Positions 9,159-18,037 of a stretch of DNA of 64,000 bases are shown in pieces. Source of the stretch: JBKECP01 sp047974765 (GTDB lineage Bacteria > Pseudomonadota > Gammaproteobacteria > Pseudomonadales > Halieaceae); assembly GCA_047974765.1 (NCBI GenBank), contig JBKECP010000044.1, positions 17,831 to 81,830 on the forward strand. The letters are read 5' to 3'. The position numbers were made by a program, and so were the translations under genes. A model generated the notes under the pieces. It had not been told where the DNA came from. It saw nothing but the letters and a program-made list of their open reading frames with translations, and made no database searches. Within the stretch, counting starts at the first letter, position 1. Each line of letters begins with the position of its first letter.

Positions 9159-9932
9159 ATGTTTTATGGTGTGAATCTGCAAAACCGGCTGATGCTGGGT
9201 ACTGCACGATACCCTTCACCCCACGTCCTGCGTGACGCCATCATCGCATCGGGGGCAGAGGTCATTACCGTATCCTTGCGCAGGGAGGGACGCGACGGAG
9301 ATGACTTTCGGGAAATACTCAAGACTGAAATATGCAGGGAAAATGGCTGCCATATTCTGCCCAATACAGCCGGTTGCCACACTGTACGTGAAGCCGTTAC
9401 CACCGCACAGATGGCCCGGGAGCTATTTGATACCCGCTGGATCAAACTTGAAGTGATCGGCCATGCCGATACGTTGCAACCCGACCCTTTTGGCCTCATC
9501 GAGGCTGCACGGATACTGACATCAGAGGGTTTCGAGGTTTTTCCCTATACGACTGAAGACCTGATTCTGGGCGAGAAGCTCATTGAGGCCGGGTGTCGCG
9601 TACTGATGCCGTGGGGAGCGCCGATCGGATCAGGACAGGGACTGCGCAACCGGGAGGGACTGCGAGCGATGCGCAATCATTTTCCCGATATTCCGCTGGT
9701 GATTGATGCCGGTATAGGTGCACCATCACAGGCTATGCAGGCAATGGAAATGGGTTTTGATGCGATATTGCTAAACACCGCCATTGCCCTGGCACGTGAC
9801 CCTGTTGCCATGGCGCAAGCCTTCAGACATGCAGTATCAGGCGGGATGGATGCATTCGGGGCCGGGCTTATGCCCCGGCGCGACATGGCGCAGGCATCTA
9901 CGCCGGTTTTCGGTATGGCTGAGCTTGCATGA
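9159..9932 (+). CDS. thiG: Thiazole synthase ThiG
   Basis: TIM-barrel enzyme that joins 1-deoxyxylulose 5-phosphate, iminoglycine and ThiS thiocarboxylate sulfur into the thiazole phosphate. It has 257 residues, the usual length. The Schiff-base lysine is Lys96 in WIKLEVIGHADTLQPDP. Other family motifs are GTARYPSP, LPNTAGCHTVREAV, VLMPWGAPIGSGQGL and VIDAGIGAPSQAMQAMEMGFDA. It starts three bases after thiS and overlaps thiE by four, so translation is coupled. Confidence 0.97.
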   Translation: MFYGVNLQNRLMLGTARYPSPHVLRDAIIASGAEVITVSLRREGRDGDDFREILKTEICRENGCHILPNTAGCHTVREAVTTAQMARELFDTRWIKLEVIGHADTLQPDPFGLIEAARILTSEGFEVFPYTTEDLILGEKLIEAGCRVLMPWGAPIGSGQGLRNREGLRAMRNHFPDIPLVIDAGIGAPSQAMQAMEMGFDAILLNTAIALARDPVAMAQAFRHAVSGGMDAFGAGLMPRRDMAQASTPVFGMAELA

Positions 9933-10543
9933 TGCAGCCATTGGATCGCTTTTATCTGATTGTCGGCCATGTCAGCTTGCTGAAACGACTTGTTCCCCTG
10001 GGCGTCCGGCTCGTGCAATTGCGTCTCAAGGGGATGTCGCCACACGAGATACAACAACAAATTATACAGGCACGCAGGGTTTGTGCGGCCCATCACACCC
10101 AGCTTGTGATCAATGATTTCTGGCAGGCGGCCATCGATCTGGGGTGTGACTTTGTCCATTTGGGGCAAGAGGATATGAATACCGCAGACTTCGATGCCCT
10201 GCGGCGTGCAGGTGTCCGGTTTGGTCTTTCCACCCATGACGAGGCTGAACTGGAGCGGGCTTTGGCGCTGTCACCTGATTATATTGCTCTGGGGCCAATT
10301 TATCCGACACGGCTGAAAAAAATGTCATGGCCACCGCAAGGGCTTGACCGTGTATGCCAGTGGAAGACGCGCGTTGGAAAGACGGCGCTGGTCGGTATTG
10401 GCGGGCTGACACCGCGACATCTGCCAGAGCTGTTTGCAGCCGGCGCCAACAGCGCAGCAGTTGTCACCGATATTGCACAAGCTGACAATCCTGAAATCCG
10501 GTGTCGACAATGGATAACCGCAACACGCAGGCCCGTACCGTGA
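9929..10543 (+). CDS. thiE: Thiamine phosphate synthase ThiE
   Basis: Couples HMP diphosphate with thiazole phosphate to make thiamine monophosphate. The 204-residue barrel carries LVQLRLKG, VINDFWQAAIDLGCDFVHLGQED, GLSTHDEAELERAL, YIALGPIYPTRLKKM and LVGIGGLTPRHLPELFAAGANSAAVV. The NDFW and THDE forms resemble the E. coli enzyme (NDYW, STHDD) rather than the NDRVD type of many other bacteria. It overlaps thiG by four bases, and its last 34 bases are shared with thiF. Confidence 0.95.
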   Translation: MMQPLDRFYLIVGHVSLLKRLVPLGVRLVQLRLKGMSPHEIQQQIIQARRVCAAHHTQLVINDFWQAAIDLGCDFVHLGQEDMNTADFDALRRAGVRFGLSTHDEAELERALALSPDYIALGPIYPTRLKKMSWPPQGLDRVCQWKTRVGKTALVGIGGLTPRHLPELFAAGANSAAVVTDIAQADNPEIRCRQWITATRRPVP

Positions 10544-11454
10544 ATCGCTATGCGCGCCAGATCAGCCTGCCGGAAATTGGCCGACAGGGACAGCATCGCC
10601 TCATGCGCGCCTGTGTGTTGGTTGCCGGAGCCGGTGGTTTGGGTGCGGTCCTGCTGCCACTACTGGCTGGTGCCGGCACAGGACAGATCCGGCTCTATGA
10701 TCCCGATGTGATCGAAGAAAGCAACCTGCACCGGCAGACACTGTTTCAAACAAAGGATATTGGCCGCCCGAAAGCGGTGGTCGCCGCCCAAATGCTGACC
10801 CGCCTGAACCCGGATTGCCAGGTGCTTGCGCAGGTAGACAGGCTTGATCCCTGTACTGCGCGCAAGGAGGTGCCAGCTGCTGACATTATTATCGATGCCG
10901 CAGACAGCTTTGCACTCAGCTATTCGCTGTCCGACAGATGCCAGCAGGAAGGTAAACCCCTGATCAGTGCATCAGCACTGGAGCGTCGGGGCTATGTCGG
11001 TGGCTTTTGTGGCGGAGCACCAAGCCTGCGGGCACTTTTTCCTGATCTGCCCGGGCAGCTCGGCAATTGTAATAGCCGGGGCGTAATGGGACCCGTTGTC
11101 GCCATACTCGGTGCCTTGCAGGCCCAGATGGCTCTCTCGGTCTTGCTGGGCATTGACCCTTCACCTCTGGGACAGATGTTCAGTCTTGATCTGAGCAGCT
11201 GGCACCTGTCCGGCTTTCGCTTTGATGAAGCAGCAGAACCTGAAGTGGCAGGGCCAGAGGTAATTTCACCTTCAGATATTCACTCCGACGATCTCGTGAT
11301 TGACCTGCGCCAGATGGATGTACCGCCCGGTCGCCCCGACCCATCCCGGCGCGTCGTGTTTGTCTGCACCTCCGGCTTGAGAGCATGGCGTGCAGCAAAA
11401 ACCCTGGGGGCCAGCGGCCATGATCGCATCGCCATTATCGGCGATGGCCAATGA
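10510..11454 (+). CDS. thiF: ThiF/MoeB/HesA-type adenylyltransferase with C-terminal rhodanese-like tail
   Basis: E1-like enzyme expected to adenylate ThiS. Residues 1-245 carry the nucleotide loop VAGAGGLGAVLLP (38-50), the arginine finger region NLHRQTLF and a conserved cysteine in GNCNSRGVMGP (Cys187), equivalent to the E. coli ThiF cysteine that links to ThiS. Both zinc-binding CxxC pairs of the family are missing: SLRALFP stands where CYRCLWP occurs, and AEPEVAG where CPVCG occurs. Residues about 250-314 form a short rhodanese-like domain with an active-site style VCTSGLRAW (Cys286), which could supply the persulfide. The start is the ATG at 10510, or a GTG at 10501. Either way the gene overlaps thiE. 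Confidence 0.88.
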   Translation: MDNRNTQARTVNRYARQISLPEIGRQGQHRLMRACVLVAGAGGLGAVLLPLLAGAGTGQIRLYDPDVIEESNLHRQTLFQTKDIGRPKAVVAAQMLTRLNPDCQVLAQVDRLDPCTARKEVPAADIIIDAADSFALSYSLSDRCQQEGKPLISASALERRGYVGGFCGGAPSLRALFPDLPGQLGNCNSRGVMGPVVAILGALQAQMALSVLLGIDPSPLGQMFSLDLSSWHLSGFRFDEAAEPEVAGPEVISPSDIHSDDLVIDLRQMDVPPGRPDPSRRVVFVCTSGLRAWRAAKTLGASGHDRIAIIGDGQ

Positions 11455-12191
11455 CAGCGCCGGTACTGTTCATTGGCGGAGTGGATTCCAGCGCAGGCGC
11501 AGGCATCCTGCGCGACTGTGAAACAGCAAGGGCAGCAGGGGCAAGTATGCGCATTGCCGTCACGGCACTGACAGCACAAACCGATCACAATGTCAGCGCT
11601 ATTCATCCGGTACCGGTCAATAATGTCACAGCCCAGATAAAAGCTGCTGGTCACGTCAGCGCCGTCAAGATCGGCATGCTTGCCACGACACATATTGCAC
11701 AGGCGATCAGCCAGTCTTTGCCACAGGCACCGCTGGTACTTGATCCGGTACTTGCCGCCAGTTCCGGGCACCCTCTTCTGGATAAGGACGGAATCGACAT
11801 TTTGCTGACTTCCCTGCTGCCGCAAAGCACGCTTTTGACACCCAACCTGCCGGAACTGTATGAGTTAGCCCGACGACTGGGAATTTTTAAATCTGCCGAT
11901 GAACGGGCCTGTGTTGCGCTCCTGATGCAGCGCGGGTGCCCGGCAGTTCTGGTCAAGGGGGGACATGCCTCCGCCAGCACAGACTGCGAAGACCGCCTTT
12001 ACCTGCGTGACAGGCAGGTCATCCGCTTTTCTGGCCCCCGATTTACAGGGAATCTGCGGGGAACCGGCTGCCAGCTGGCCAGCGCCATTGCCATTGAACT
12101 GGCACGCGGTGCCAGTGTGCCTGGCGCCGTGATGACGGCAAGAAATACGGTACAGGAACGTTTTCATCTGTGCGATCACCCGGCGGCGTGA
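11451..12191 (+). CDS. thiD: Hydroxymethylpyrimidine (phosphate) kinase ThiD
   Basis: Ribokinase-fold enzyme that phosphorylates HMP and HMP phosphate to the diphosphate used by ThiE. The 246-residue protein has FIGGVDSSAGAGILRDCETARAAGA near the N-terminus, MLAT and LVLDPVLAASSGHPLLD in the middle, LTPNLPELYELA, and the C-terminal anion hole and catalytic cysteine GTGCQLASAIA. The N-terminal substrate motif is more divergent than usual (GVDSSAGAG for AGSDPSGGAG). It overlaps thiF by four bases and is the last gene of the operon. Confidence 0.92.
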   Translation: MTAPVLFIGGVDSSAGAGILRDCETARAAGASMRIAVTALTAQTDHNVSAIHPVPVNNVTAQIKAAGHVSAVKIGMLATTHIAQAISQSLPQAPLVLDPVLAASSGHPLLDKDGIDILLTSLLPQSTLLTPNLPELYELARRLGIFKSADERACVALLMQRGCPAVLVKGGHASASTDCEDRLYLRDRQVIRFSGPRFTGNLRGTGCQLASAIAIELARGASVPGAVMTARNTVQERFHLCDHPAA

Positions 12192-12397
12192 TCAGAGCAT
12201 CTGGCCACAGTAACCACCACCAGCGCTCATTGCATTCATCGAAACCCAGCAGTATCCGATTGTATGAAAGCCTGTTATCTGCATCACACAATTGATGGAA
12301 CTCACGGTGTTGAATTAAAAAGAAGGGGAGCCTTTCTCGACAGGCTACGATTAACCTGGCAATCAAGATATTCATTCTGAGCATCTTGGTTGTCGCC

Positions 12398-12439
12398 CTG
12401 TAAAATCTGCGAAACCTGCAAAATCCCCTGATTTTACAG
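12398..12439. repeat. Inverted repeat between convergent thiD and mmsB
   Basis: CTGTAAAATC (12398-12407) and GATTTTACAG (12430-12439) are a perfect 10-base inverted repeat with a 22-base loop. They sit in the 280-base gap between the convergent thi and valine operons. There is no T run, so it is not a standard intrinsic terminator. It may still block both transcripts or be a protein site. No gene is seen in the rest of the gap. Confidence 0.5.
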
Positions 12440-12471
12440 AACCTGCGATCCGCTCTGTCGACGGCGGCTCA

Positions 12472-13368
12472 TCAAGCCTGTGATTTACGCAAGATGCTGG
12501 AGAAATCGAGCTGACCGTTGCCACTGCACTGGTGTTCGCTGTAAAGCTGGCTGGCCAATTGCCCCATCGGATTATCGACACCGCTTTGCTGCGCAACCGC
12601 CATCGCCAACCCCAGATCCTTGACCATCAAATCCACCATGAAACCGGGCTTGTAGTCGTTACTGGCGGGCGCCTTGTCCATCACGCCCGGATAGGGGTTA
12701 TAGACCTCCAGCGACCAGTTGCGACCCGAGCTGGCCAGCATGATTTCGGACAGAACTTTCGGATCAAGGCCATTGCGAACTCCCATTTCCAGTGCTTCGC
12801 AGCTGCCAATCATGTGGATGGCCAACAGCATGTTATTGCAGGCCTTGGCCACCTGACCGGCACCGGCGGGACCGGCGTGAAAAATATTGGCCCCCATATC
12901 GGCAAGAATGGTTTTTGCTTTGGTAAAGGTGTCCACCTCACCACCGCACATAAAGGCCAGAGTACCCGCAGCCGCAGCCGCCACACCACCGGACACCGGC
13001 GCATCCATAAAGCCAATACCGGCCGCCCTCGCCACCGCACCCACTTCGCGGGCAGTCGTTGCATCGATGGTACTGCAATCAAGCACGACTGCCTGCCGGC
13101 CGGTCATTTTGGCAAGCTCTGCCAGCAGCCCGTCTTCACCAAGGTAAAGACCCGCCACATGCTGGCCCGCCGGTAACATACTGATAACATAGTCAGCCTT
13201 TGCCACCGCTTCCACCGCCGAGGCAGCAACACTGGCACCGGCTTGTACTGCACTTTGACAGGCCGCCACTGACACATCAAAAACCTGCACGTCATGCCCG
13301 GCCCGAAGCAGATTGACAGACATCGGGCCTCCCATGTTGCCCAAACCAATAAAACCCACCTTTGCCAT
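12472..13368 (-). CDS. mmsB: 3-hydroxyisobutyrate dehydrogenase
   Basis: NAD-dependent oxidation of 3-hydroxyisobutyrate to methylmalonate semialdehyde in valine breakdown. The 298-residue beta-hydroxyacid dehydrogenase has the N-terminal coenzyme fold KVGFIGLGNMGGPMSVNLL, the substrate motif FMDAPVSGGVAAAAAGTLAFMCGG and the catalytic lysine motif GAGQVAKACNNM. It is the last gene of the mmsA to mmsB minus-strand operon, 15 bases after the hydrolase gene, and makes the substrate of MmsA encoded at the other end. Confidence 0.95.
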   Translation of the reverse strand: MAKVGFIGLGNMGGPMSVNLLRAGHDVQVFDVSVAACQSAVQAGASVAASAVEAVAKADYVISMLPAGQHVAGLYLGEDGLLAELAKMTGRQAVVLDCSTIDATTAREVGAVARAAGIGFMDAPVSGGVAAAAAGTLAFMCGGEVDTFTKAKTILADMGANIFHAGPAGAGQVAKACNNMLLAIHMIGSCEALEMGVRNGLDPKVLSEIMLASSGRNWSLEVYNPYPGVMDKAPASNDYKPGFMVDLMVKDLGLAMAVAQQSGVDNPMGQLASQLYSEHQCSGNGQLDFSSILRKSQA

Positions 13369-13383
13369 GATCCTGTCCTCTTG

Positions 13384-14508
13384 TTATTCACATATTTCGT
13401 CTTTGGCCAGGGGGTTGACTGGCCAGGGTGAGCTGAAAAAGAGATCGAGTACTTTTGCTGGTACATCGCGTACGGTCTTGTATTGCCAGTCGGGTTTGCG
13501 ATCCTTGTCGATGATCAGCGCACGCACACCCTCAGCAAACTCAGGGTGGCGCAAAATATTGGTTGCCAGCACTAATTCGCTGGCAAAGACTTCTTTTAAC
13601 GAGGCATCGCGTGTCTGTTGCAGCTGCCGCTCAATCCATAGCGTTGCCAGTGGTGAACCATAAGCAAGGCCATCCCGTGCCCGCGCCAGCCAGCTGTCAT
13701 CTGTCTCAATAGCGGTAATGGCCTCGATGACCTGATAGATATCATCACCGTCACACAGATGTTCGATAGTAGCCAGATGAGGCTCCACCTGTCCGGTTGG
13801 CAGCACACTCAGGCTGCGCTCGGCAAAGGGTCGCAGAATGTGTCGCACCAGAGCGTGATTATCTGCGGCATCGGCCATCCAACGCTGACGCAGCAACGCA
13901 TCCAGCACAGTGTCTTTATGCCCGGCGGCAATAAAGCGATCTGCCAGGCCAGTAAACAGTGCATCAGTAGCATTGATGGCGGCACCCGTCAGCGCCAGAA
14001 AACGCCCCACTTTGCCCGGCATATGGTTGAGGAACCAGCTGCCGCCCACATCGGGAAACAGCGCAATACCCACTTCTGGCATGGCAATACGGGTGGATTC
14101 GGTCACGATCCGGTGAGTACAGGCCGCCATCACTCCCAGCCCCCCCCCCATAACAATGCCATGACCCCAGCATACGACTGGTTTGGGATAGGTATGCAGG
14201 CTGTAATCCATACGGTATTCGCGCTCAAAAAAATCCTCGGCATAATCACAGGGTCCACCGGGATTCTCTGTAACGGATTGATAGAGCGCCTGTATGTCAC
14301 CACCGGCACAGAAGGCTTTATCACCGCTGCCTTCGATAAAGATCAGCGAGATACGCCTGTCATCACGCCACGCTTCCAGTCTGGCCTGCAAGCAATCGAC
14401 CATGGGCAGTGTCAGTGCGTTCAGTGTTGACGGTACGTTTAAGATAATGCGGCCAATACGCCCCTGATTAGCCGACACTTCCTCAAACCGTACAACCTCA
14501 TCGCTCAT
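13384..14508 (-). CDS. 3-hydroxyisobutyryl-CoA hydrolase
   Basis: Crotonase-fold thioesterase that frees 3-hydroxyisobutyrate from its CoA ester, which prevents build-up of reactive methacrylyl-CoA. The frame is open to 14538, but the ATG at 14508 follows AAGGAG by ten bases and lies after the stop of the preceding gene. It gives 374 residues, typical of the family. Motifs include LNVPSTLNALTLPMV, DKAFCAGGDIQALY, GHGIVMGGGLGVMAAC, MPEVGIALFPDVGGSWFL and a C-terminal helix with FAEGVRALIIDKDRKPDW, which separates it from plain enoyl-CoA hydratases. Confidence 0.93.
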   Translation of the reverse strand: MSDEVVRFEEVSANQGRIGRIILNVPSTLNALTLPMVDCLQARLEAWRDDRRISLIFIEGSGDKAFCAGGDIQALYQSVTENPGGPCDYAEDFFEREYRMDYSLHTYPKPVVCWGHGIVMGGGLGVMAACTHRIVTESTRIAMPEVGIALFPDVGGSWFLNHMPGKVGRFLALTGAAINATDALFTGLADRFIAAGHKDTVLDALLRQRWMADAADNHALVRHILRPFAERSLSVLPTGQVEPHLATIEHLCDGDDIYQVIEAITAIETDDSWLARARDGLAYGSPLATLWIERQLQQTRDASLKEVFASELVLATNILRHPEFAEGVRALIIDKDRKPDWQYKTVRDVPAKVLDLFFSSPWPVNPLAKDEICE

Positions 14509-14522
14509 TGACTCTGTACTCC

Positions 14523-15323
14523 TTAGCGGTTTTTCCATTCAGGGCTGCGCTTTTCAAGAAAGGCATTGACACCCTCATATTGATCTTCCGTCGAGAACAG
14601 CTCGACAAAAAGATCGCGTTCGCCCTGCAAACCTGCGGGCATGACACTGTTGCGGGCTGCATGAATCAGGCGCTTACAGCGGCCGATGGACGAAGGACTT
14701 TGTGCGCCGACCTGCTCCGCCAGAGCCAACGCTCTAGCCAATGCCTCACCCTTAGCAACCACTTCTTCCACCAAACCAATTTTTTCAGCGGTGGCAGCAT
14801 TAACCCGCTCGCCACAGAGAATCATGCGCTTGGCCCAGCCCTCGCCAACCAGCCAGGGCAGACGCTGGGTACCACCGGCACAGGGCAGCAGCCCCACTTT
14901 TGCCTCCGGCAATGCCATCTGTGCCTGCGTTTCGGCAATGCGGATATCACAGGCCAGTGCCGCTTCCAGCCCGCCACCCATGGCAAAACCATTGATGGCG
15001 GCGATAGAAACGCCACGAAAATCAGCCAATGCTTCAAAAGCCTCGCCAAAATAACGCGCCATCTCATCAGCCTTGCCCGGGTCAGCATCGGCGAAGATTG
15101 CCAAATCCGCACCAGCAGAGAAAAATTTATCACCTGCGCCAGTCAACACCAGCGCATAGATATTGCCATCCCGGTTGAGCGCTTCCACCAGTATTTTCAG
15201 CGCTGGCAGGCTGTCGGTGTCCCAGGTGTTGGCGGCGGGATTATCAATGGTTAGCAAAGCGGTGTGGCCGCGTATATCCACTTTGATTTTTTCAGATGTA
15301 CTTGCAACAAAGGTCAGGCTCAT
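14523..15323 (-). CDS. Enoyl-CoA hydratase/isomerase family protein (methacrylyl-CoA hydratase role)
   Basis: A 266-residue crotonase. Oxyanion hole residues are in FFSAGADL and NGFAMGGGLEAALACDIR, and the first catalytic glutamate is in LPEAKVGLLPCAGGTQRLPWLVG. From its place in the operon it should hydrate methacrylyl-CoA to 3-hydroxyisobutyryl-CoA. This role is inferred from context, because sequence alone does not fix the acyl chain. It overlaps the upstream acyl-CoA dehydrogenase gene by four bases and is followed after 14 bases by the hydrolase gene. Confidence 0.92.
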   Translation of the reverse strand: MSLTFVASTSEKIKVDIRGHTALLTIDNPAANTWDTDSLPALKILVEALNRDGNIYALVLTGAGDKFFSAGADLAIFADADPGKADEMARYFGEAFEALADFRGVSIAAINGFAMGGGLEAALACDIRIAETQAQMALPEAKVGLLPCAGGTQRLPWLVGEGWAKRMILCGERVNAATAEKIGLVEEVVAKGEALARALALAEQVGAQSPSSIGRCKRLIHAARNSVMPAGLQGERDLFVELFSTEDQYEGVNAFLEKRSPEWKNR

Positions 15324-16480
15324 TTGATAAGCTCCAGGGCGCCATCCATAAACATTTTGCGCGAGATAATCACCCGCATAATTTCGTTAGTACCTTCCAG
15401 TATCTGGTGTACCCGTGTATCGCGCACATGACGCTCCATCGGGTATTCGCGGATATAACCATAGCCACCGAAGAGCTGCAGGGCATCATTGCAGATGTTA
15501 AAACCGGCATCGGTGGCAAAACGTTTGGCCATCGCGCAGTAGGTGGATGCCTGTGTATCCGCCTGATCCAGTTTCCAGGCAGCCAGCCGCACCATTTGTC
15601 GAGCCGCTACCAGCTCGGTGAGCATGTCGGCCAGTTTGAATTGGGTATTTTGAAAGGCGGCTATCACCTGGCCAAACTGCCGCCGCTCCTGTACATAGGC
15701 AGAGGCCTCCACCAGTGCCTGCTGGGCAGTACCTATACTGCATGTGGCGATATTGATGCGGCCACCATCAAGCCCCTCCATCGCCATGGCAAAGCCCTGC
15801 CCTTCCCGGCCGAGACAATTGGCCACTGGCACGCGCACATTATCAAAGGAAATCATCCGTGTGGGCTGAGCGTTCCAGCCCATCTTGTCTTCTTTTTTAC
15901 CATAGCTGATACCCTCGGCATCAGCCGGAATCAGCAGCGCACTCACCCCCTTATGACCCTCACCACCGGTGCGCAACATCACTACCAGTACGTCAGTGGC
16001 ACCGGCGCCGGAGATAAAAACCTTGGCGCCATTGACAATATAGTCCTCACCCTCGCGGCGGGCGCTGGTGCGCAATGAGGCTGCATCGGAACCGGCATCG
16101 GGTTCAGTCAGGCAGTAGGATGCCAGCTTTTTGCCTGCTACCAGATCAGGGCACCAGGTATCCACCAGCATCCTGGAACCGTATTTACCAATCATACTGG
16201 TGGCCATATTGTGGATGGTGACAAAGGCCGCCGTGGCCGTACAGCCTCTGGCCAGCTCCTCTACAATCAGGCTGGCATCGAGTCGCCCCATACCCAGACC
16301 ACCGGCGCGCTCAGGGGTATACATTCCCATAAAACCCAGTTCACCGGCGGCAGCCAATGCCTCTTTGGCAAAATAGGATTGCGCATCCCAGTGCGCTGCA
16401 TTGGGTGCCAGTGCGCCTTTACTAAAAGCCCTGGCACTGTCGATATAGGCTTTTTGTTCATCAGTGAGTGAAAATTCCAC
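15320..16480 (-). CDS. Acyl-CoA dehydrogenase (isobutyryl-CoA dehydrogenase role)
   Basis: FAD flavoprotein of 386 residues. It has the usual acyl-CoA dehydrogenase signatures CLTEPDAGSDAASLRTSA and QLFGGYGYIREYPMERHVRDTRVHQILEGTNEIMR, with the catalytic glutamate in ILEGTNE near residue 365. The position between mmsA and a methacrylyl-CoA hydratase argues for isobutyryl-CoA as substrate, giving methacrylyl-CoA and electrons for ETF. Chain-length specificity is inferred from context only. It lies 13 bases after mmsA. Confidence 0.94.
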   Translation of the reverse strand: MEFSLTDEQKAYIDSARAFSKGALAPNAAHWDAQSYFAKEALAAAGELGFMGMYTPERAGGLGMGRLDASLIVEELARGCTATAAFVTIHNMATSMIGKYGSRMLVDTWCPDLVAGKKLASYCLTEPDAGSDAASLRTSARREGEDYIVNGAKVFISGAGATDVLVVMLRTGGEGHKGVSALLIPADAEGISYGKKEDKMGWNAQPTRMISFDNVRVPVANCLGREGQGFAMAMEGLDGGRINIATCSIGTAQQALVEASAYVQERRQFGQVIAAFQNTQFKLADMLTELVAARQMVRLAAWKLDQADTQASTYCAMAKRFATDAGFNICNDALQLFGGYGYIREYPMERHVRDTRVHQILEGTNEIMRVIISRKMFMDGALELIK

Positions 16481-16493
16481 AGTGGCTCTCCTG

Positions 16494-17993
16494 TTAGCGC
16501 AGGTTGATACTCATATTCGGCTGCCTGGAAGATGCTGCTTGCGAATGAGTCCAGCGAGCAGTAACGGTTTTGGTCTCAGTATAAAAACGTACCGCCTGCT
16601 TGCCGTAGGCGTGCTGATCGCCACGAAAAGAGCCGCGCCAGCCCGTGAAAGAAAAGAAGGGCAGAGGAACCGGAATCGGCACATTGATACCCACCTGCCC
16701 CACCAGAATCTCGTGCTGGTATTTGCGCGCCGCACCGCCGGAATCTGTAAAGATGGAGGTGCCATTACCGTAGGGTACAGCGTTAATCAGTTCGATGGCC
16801 TCATCAAGTGTATCGACTGCCATGCAGCATAATACCGGCCCGAAAATCTCCTCCCGGTAAATACTCATATCGGCCGTCACATCGCTGAACAGCGTCGGGC
16901 CAATCCAGTTACCGTCAGGCAGCCCTTCAACCACACAGTCACTGCCATCGAGCAGGCAAGTGGCACCCTCGTCCCGACCCCTGGCAATCAACCCCAGCAC
17001 CCGTTCATAAGCCGGACGGGAGATAATCGGGCCATAGGCAGCACTGGCATCATCCCAGGCGCCGGGACGAACCTTCGCCAGGCGCTCTTTAAGCGCTTCC
17101 ACCCACTGCCTGGACTCACCGACAAAAACCGCCACTGAAATGGCCATACAACGCTGACCGGCAGCCCCTACGGAAGCGCCTACCAGGGCATTGAGCGTGA
17201 TATTTTTGTCCGCATCGGGCATCACAACCATATGATTTTTGGCACCCATCATGCATTGCACCCGCTTACCAGCGGCTGTGCCAGTGCGATAAATATGATC
17301 ACCCACTTTAGATGAACCGACAAAAGATACAGCCTGCACGTCCGGGTGATTGAGCAACTGTTCAACCTGTTCGGCACCACCGTGTATCAGATTGAGTACG
17401 CCTTTCGGTGCGCCTGCGACCATAAACAACTCAGCCAGACGAACCGGTGTCAGCGGGTCCTGTTCAGAGGGTTTGAGTACAAATGTATTGCCACAGGCAA
17501 TGGCCAGTGGATACATCCACAGCGGAATCATCGCCGGGAAATTGAAAGGTGTGATACCAACACACACACCCAACGGCTGGATATAGCTGTAGGTATCGAT
17601 GCCACCAGCCACATTTTCCAGTGTTTCACCCATCATATTGGAGGGCACATTGGCGGCCTGCTCAACCACCTCGATACCTCGCCAGACATCTCCTTTGGCA
17701 TCTTCAAAGGTTTTGCCGGTATCCTGGGCAAGGATTTCAGCCAGCTCGTCGTGGTGCTCTTTAAGCAAAGCACAGTAACGCATCATCAAGCGCGCCCGCT
17801 CGGCAGCGGGGACGTTGCGCCAATCGGCAAAGGCAGCACCGGCACTGGCCACCGCCGCATCCACCTCAGCCTGAGTGGCCATCGGCACTTCGGCCAGCAT
17901 CTGCTGGTTGGCAGGATTGGTAACAGGCCGTTTATTACTGCTGCCGCTTTGAACAAACTCACCATTGATAAACAACGGAATCTGACGTGTCAT
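16494..17993 (-). CDS. mmsA: Methylmalonate-semialdehyde dehydrogenase (CoA-acylating)
   Basis: Converts methylmalonate semialdehyde plus CoA and NAD to propionyl-CoA and CO2, the last step of distal valine breakdown. It has 499 residues with the aldehyde dehydrogenase fold. Family-specific motifs are GVCVGITPFNFPAMIPLWM, FVGSSKVGDHIYRTG, MGAKNHMVVMPDADK (asparagine where other ALDHs have the general-base glutamate, as expected for MMSDH) and the catalytic cysteine in GAAGQRCMAISVAVFVGES near residue 284. It is the promoter-proximal gene of the five-gene operon and faces the decayed AraC regulator. Confidence 0.96.
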   Translation of the reverse strand: MTRQIPLFINGEFVQSGSSNKRPVTNPANQQMLAEVPMATQAEVDAAVASAGAAFADWRNVPAAERARLMMRYCALLKEHHDELAEILAQDTGKTFEDAKGDVWRGIEVVEQAANVPSNMMGETLENVAGGIDTYSYIQPLGVCVGITPFNFPAMIPLWMYPLAIACGNTFVLKPSEQDPLTPVRLAELFMVAGAPKGVLNLIHGGAEQVEQLLNHPDVQAVSFVGSSKVGDHIYRTGTAAGKRVQCMMGAKNHMVVMPDADKNITLNALVGASVGAAGQRCMAISVAVFVGESRQWVEALKERLAKVRPGAWDDASAAYGPIISRPAYERVLGLIARGRDEGATCLLDGSDCVVEGLPDGNWIGPTLFSDVTADMSIYREEIFGPVLCCMAVDTLDEAIELINAVPYGNGTSIFTDSGGAARKYQHEILVGQVGINVPIPVPLPFFSFTGWRGSFRGDQHAYGKQAVRFYTETKTVTARWTHSQAASSRQPNMSINLR

Positions 17994-18037
17994 AAAAACC
18001 TACCTGATCTTATTTGCAGTACCAGACACCAGCCTAG

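Noticed and set aside
12532..15254. Long plus-strand frames (12532-13176, 13759-14430, 14508-15254)
   Set aside because: All are complements of the valine-degradation genes, which have intact catalytic motifs.
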